Source of the DNA: an uncultured Pseudanabaenaceae cyanobacterium
Lineage (GTDB): Bacteria > Cyanobacteriota > Cyanobacteriia > PCC-9006 > JAAUQQ01
DNA length: 44,535 bases
Direction: 5' to 3'
Assembly (NCBI GenBank): GCA_938017515.1
Contig: CALIJJ010000016.1
Span: forward strand, 1 to 44,535
Position 1 is the stretch's first letter; every line of letters starts with the position of its first letter. The notes under the pieces are model-generated. The model saw only the letters and a program-made list of their open reading frames with translations. It made no database searches and had not been told where the DNA came from. A program made the translations under genes and the position numbers. Shown piece by piece: positions 41,387 to 44,535 of this stretch.

Positions 41387-44281
41387 ATGTCTCTAGCGAA
41401 AAGATTTTCGATGGTGCAGCCGAATCGGAATACCAGCCTCCGGCAACGACTTAACATCTCTCGTCTTGCACTTTCCTATCCCCGGCTGACCATTAGCTTC
41501 TGGATTGCCGTGGCTGTAGCCGGTCTGTTGGCGTTCAGTTCGCTCAAATATGCCCTCTTCCCGGACATTACGTTCCCGGTGGTGGTGGTGGATGCGGCGG
41601 TGCCGACGGAAACGGTGGTGGCTACGGAGCAGCAGTTAGCGATCCCGTTGGAGGATCGGCTCAAAACCCTAGAGGGCTTGGACGGCCTTAAAACGTCTAG
41701 TTACAGTGGGCGGGCGGCCCTGACCCTCTCGTTCAAGGTGGGCACCGACCTCAATGCTTCGGAGGAGGCGGTGAGCGATGCCCTCGCTGGGTTGGACTTG
41801 CCCGATGGCGCTACCTATAAAGTCTTGCCCTTTAATTTGAACGAGTCGGCGGCGGTGAGCTACGCTCTCTATCAGTCGGGGGAAAGTGTTGCCGACTTGA
41901 TGCCGACGGTGCGCGATCGCGTCATCCCTGAGCTAGAAAAACTACCCGGCGTCCTGCGCGTGGAGCTGCGGGGGGATGCGGCCTCGGAAGATGTGGAGAC
42001 AACCAATGGCGATGTTGATCCCACCAGTGGCGCGACATTGGTTCGGTTTAATGCCCAGGATGCGCTGGCGCTGGAAGTGATTAAAACCAGCGAAGCCAAT
42101 ACGCTGGAAGTGGTGGACCAGGCTGAGCTGGCCGTGGCCAAGCTGCGCCAAGAGCTGCCGCTGACGATTGAACAGGCGGCGACCCAGGCGGACTTTATTC
42201 GGCAGGCGACCCGAGCCACGCTAGAGGATCTGCTGCTGGCGATCGCCCTCGCAGTTCTGATTATTTTCCCGTTCCTCTGGAGCATTCGCGCCACGCTGAT
42301 TGCGGCGTTGGCCATCCCGATTTCGCTGCTGGGCACGTTTATTGTGATGGCGATCGCCGGGTTCAACCTGGAAACGATCACGCTCCTGGCCCTGGCCCTG
42401 GTCATTGGCATCATCATCGACGACGCCATTGTGGATGTGGAGAACATCACCCGCCACATTGAAGAAGGCGAGTCGCCCAAGCAAGCGGCCCACAAGGCGA
42501 CGGCGGAGCTGGGCCTGACCGTGGCAGCGGCGACCCTAACCATCGTGGCGGTCTTTCTGCCCATTGGTTTGATGGGCGGCACCGTGGGCCAGTTCTTTAA
42601 GCCCTTTGGTCTGACGGTGTCGGCGGCGGTGTTGATTTCGCTGCTGGTGTCCCGGACGCTGTCCCCCGTGCTGTCGGCCATGTGGCTGGAGCGTCCCGAG
42701 AAGAAGATGCCCCGCGATGGTAATCCCAAGGCGTCTTCGGGATTGTGGAAAGCGGTTTTGGATGTCTATCGCGGCTTGTTGATGTGGTCCCTGGACAACC
42801 GTTGGTTGGTGGTGGCCTTTGCGGTGGCGAGTTTGGCGGCGGGGGTTGCCCTGGCTCCGTTGATTCCCAAGGGCTTTATTCCCAAGCTCGATCGCGGCAC
42901 ATTTAATGTCACCTATGTGGTGGCGAGCGATCGCCTGGCCAATGGGGTGGAAGAGCGCTTTAGCCAGAAGTTATTTGATTCCTATACGGTGCAGTCCGGG
43001 GATACATTGGAGGCGATCGCCAGCGACCAGCTGGGGTCTCCCTTTGCGGCGTTCCAGTTGGCCCAAACCAATCGGCTTGATCCCAATGGTGAATTGCAGG
43101 TGGGTCAGACGCTGCGGATTCCGACGGCGGCGACCTTAGAAGCGGCTGAGTCGGGTACGGAACCGGCGCCGACAGAGATGGAAATTACGCGCTTTTCGCT
43201 GCAGGAATCCCAAACCGCAGAGGAGCGGCTAGAAGCTTCCATTCGCGAGAATCCCAATGTGGAAGCGGTGTTCTCGGTGATGGGTGAGCGCGGTGCGGTG
43301 AATCAGGGGCGCTTGTTTGTGCGCCTCAAGGATGAGCGTGAGGTCCACACGGCGGTTGTCCAAGACCAGGTGCGTCAGGCGTTGCCCCAGATTGAAGGGG
43401 TTGAGGTCAGCGTTGAGGATATTCAGTTTGTCGATACCGGCGGTGAGAAGCCGTTGCAGGTGGCGTTGCAGGGTGAGGATTTGGCGCTGCTGCGGGAGAC
43501 CGGCGACAAGATTGGCGATCGCGTCCGTGCCAAGGGCTTCGTCGATGTGACGGTGACCAGCGAAGGCGATGCGGCGGCGGATGTGACGGAAATCCAGCGT
43601 AAGGATGGCCAGCGCACGGTCTATGTGACGGCGAACCTGAGCCAGGGTCAGGCCCTGGGCGACGCGACGGATGAAGTTATTGCGGAGGCCAATGCGCTGT
43701 TGCCTGAGGGGGTGACGATTGACCTGGGCGGCGATTCGGCGCGCAGCAATGCGGTGTTGAGTAGCTTTGGGATGACCCTCGCGATGTCGGTGGGCTGCAT
43801 GTTGCTGGTGCTGGTGTTGCTGTTCCAGCGCTTCTCGGATCCCTTTGTGGTGATTCTGTCGTTGCCGTTGGCGATCGTTGGCGCGATGTTTGGCTTGCTG
43901 GTGACCCAGAGTGACTTTGGCATGATTGCGGTCATTGGCATCATTTTGCTGATGGGTTTGGTGGATAAGAGTGCGATTTTGATCATCGACTACATCAACC
44001 AGTTGCGGGCCAAGGGGGTCTCGAAGGTGGAGGCGATTTTGCAGGCCGGTCCGATTCGTTTGCGGCCGATTCTGATGACGGCGCTTTCGACGATTTTGGG
44101 CATGATGCCGATCGCGTTGGGTCTGGGGGCGGGCTCGGAGTTGCGGCAGCCTTTGGCGGTGGCGGCGATTGGTGGTTTGGCGACTTCGACGTTGCTGAGT
44201 CTGATTGTGGTGCCGGTGGTTTATTCGTTGTTTGATGATGCCCAGGAGAGCATCAGCAAGTTCTCGCTGCGGCTTCGGTAG
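41387..44281 (+). CDS. RND efflux pump (HAE1/AcrB-like) with inserted LysM domain
   Basis: A 964-residue proton-driven inner-membrane transporter from the ATG at 41387 (TTG at 41351 would add 12). AcrB hallmarks: PDITFPVVVVDAAVPTETVV, the ELEKLPGVLRVELRG porter segment, the TM4 Asp pair in GIIIDDAIVDVENI, VAVFLPIGLMGGTVGQFFKP, the TM10 Lys in GLVDKSAILIIDY, and RPILMTALSTILGMMPIALG. Between TM7 (RWLVVAFAVASLAAG) and the usual ERLEASIRENPNVEAVFS porter element, a complete LysM module is inserted at residues 533-579 (YTVQSGDTLEAIASDQLGS to GQTLRIP). LysM binds peptidoglycan glycan chains. Otherwise shorter than AcrB (about 1040). No membrane-fusion protein or outer-membrane channel gene is adjacent. 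Substrate unknown. Confidence 0.94.
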   Translation: MSLAKRFSMVQPNRNTSLRQRLNISRLALSYPRLTISFWIAVAVAGLLAFSSLKYALFPDITFPVVVVDAAVPTETVVATEQQLAIPLEDRLKTLEGLDGLKTSSYSGRAALTLSFKVGTDLNASEEAVSDALAGLDLPDGATYKVLPFNLNESAAVSYALYQSGESVADLMPTVRDRVIPELEKLPGVLRVELRGDAASEDVETTNGDVDPTSGATLVRFNAQDALALEVIKTSEANTLEVVDQAELAVAKLRQELPLTIEQAATQADFIRQATRATLEDLLLAIALAVLIIFPFLWSIRATLIAALAIPISLLGTFIVMAIAGFNLETITLLALALVIGIIIDDAIVDVENITRHIEEGESPKQAAHKATAELGLTVAAATLTIVAVFLPIGLMGGTVGQFFKPFGLTVSAAVLISLLVSRTLSPVLSAMWLERPEKKMPRDGNPKASSGLWKAVLDVYRGLLMWSLDNRWLVVAFAVASLAAGVALAPLIPKGFIPKLDRGTFNVTYVVASDRLANGVEERFSQKLFDSYTVQSGDTLEAIASDQLGSPFAAFQLAQTNRLDPNGELQVGQTLRIPTAATLEAAESGTEPAPTEMEITRFSLQESQTAEERLEASIRENPNVEAVFSVMGERGAVNQGRLFVRLKDEREVHTAVVQDQVRQALPQIEGVEVSVEDIQFVDTGGEKPLQVALQGEDLALLRETGDKIGDRVRAKGFVDVTVTSEGDAAADVTEIQRKDGQRTVYVTANLSQGQALGDATDEVIAEANALLPEGVTIDLGGDSARSNAVLSSFGMTLAMSVGCMLLVLVLLFQRFSDPFVVILSLPLAIVGAMFGLLVTQSDFGMIAVIGIILLMGLVDKSAILIIDYINQLRAKGVSKVEAILQAGPIRLRPILMTALSTILGMMPIALGLGAGSELRQPLAVAAIGGLATSTLLSLIVVPVVYSLFDDAQESISKFSLRLR

Positions 44282-44289
44282 CGGCTTCA

Positions 44290-44353
44290 GACACCGGGTG
44301 TTTTGCTGAGGGTTGGGTAACGAGTCTCAGGACTTCCGCAAACACCCGGTGTC
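44290..44353. terminator. Long inverted repeat after the RND pump
   Basis: Arms GACACCGGGTGTTTTGC (44290-44306) and GCAAACACCCGGTGTC (44338-44353) pair with a 31-nt loop. Each arm contains an ACACC(S)GGTGT palindrome. No T tract follows the second arm, so it may be a terminator, or a repeat. Confidence 0.55.
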
Positions 44354-44419
44354 TTGGCATTGGCTTCGGTGTCTCACGCTATATTTGGGGGGAGCGATCG
44401 CAAGGAGCAATGGCGGGGA

Positions 44420-44535
44420 ATGGTTCAAGCGTTACCAGACCTGATGAGCTTCGAAGCATTTTTGGAGTGGCATCCAGAGGATGGCCGCGTTTTTGAGCTG
44501 ATCCGAGGCATACCCAGAGAAGTTAATCCCAAGGG
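44420..44535 (+). CDS. Uma2 (DUF820) family putative endonuclease, N-terminal part
   Basis: A partial reading open to the window end. It starts MVQALPDLMSFEAFLEWHPE and continues DGRVFELIRGIPREVNPK, the standard beginning of Uma2-family PD-(D/E)XK-like proteins that are very numerous in cyanobacteria (compare the usual FEEFLEWYPEDGRVYELIDG). AGGAG at 44403-44407 lies 12 bases before the ATG. In most family members the last part of this block is GEIxEMxP; here the Gly-Glu is RGIPRE, which may be normal divergence. Catalytic residues lie outside the window. Confidence 0.82.
   Translation, partial: MVQALPDLMSFEAFLEWHPEDGRVFELIRGIPREVNPK

Overview
The window comes from a cyanobacterium, most likely a filamentous non-heterocystous type of the Leptolyngbya kind. 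The grounds are a phycobiliprotein lyase, NdhO, a CPP1-like protein, a FutA-type iron protein and the cyanobacterial form of Prs. HIP1 octamers (GCGATCGC and its GGCGATCGCC extension) are scattered throughout and GC is moderately high. Genus is an inference; no rRNA or tRNA gene was seen.

Layout. 1-4.4 kb: end of a LuxR-type response regulator, a tiny acidic lipoprotein, an orphan iron-binding lipoprotein (FutA), a DMT/EamA permease and a CpcS lyase. 4.4-9.3 kb: a PAS-PAS hybrid histidine kinase followed by a REC-PAS-GGDEF-EAL protein, a probable signalling pair. 9.3-12.8 kb (minus): a BioD-like ATPase, a Ser/Thr kinase with a long Pro-Glu tail, and YqeY. 13-20.7 kb: a housekeeping block (prs, DUF3531, TPR protein, ABC ATPase, hslO, CPP1-like, ndhO, RhtA-like permease), bounded by two copies, in opposite orientation, of a short MITE-like element. 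20.9-25.7 kb: a giant GAF4-HK-REC-REC-HPt hybrid kinase. Its fourth GAF domain carries the two cysteines of a DXCF cyanobacteriochrome.

25.7-31.7 kb (minus): a compact five-gene cassette. In transcription order it holds a coiled-coil protein, a transmembrane OmpA-like protein, a Rab/Ras-like GTPase, a degenerate nucleotide-cyclase-like protein and a GGDEF(degenerate)-EAL protein. I know of no described system with this composition. It looks like an envelope-anchored GTPase switch coupled to c-di-GMP. 32-38 kb: nei, two small unknown genes, a CHASE2-Ser/Thr kinase and dapB.

38-41 kb is the most unusual part. A small secreted-looking protein has four RGSGR-like pentapeptides spaced exactly 15 residues apart, resembling the PatX/PatS morphogen family. 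Next comes an HTH/coiled-coil protein whose 3' end has a canonical -1 slippery heptamer (G GGA AAG) leading into a frame that encodes a transmembrane helix. 41.4-44.3 kb: an RND efflux pump with a LysM domain inserted in a periplasmic loop. The window ends inside a Uma2-family gene.

Short tandem repeats (13-18 bp, 2-6 copies) recur both between genes and inside coding linkers. When they lie inside genes their unit lengths are multiples of three.
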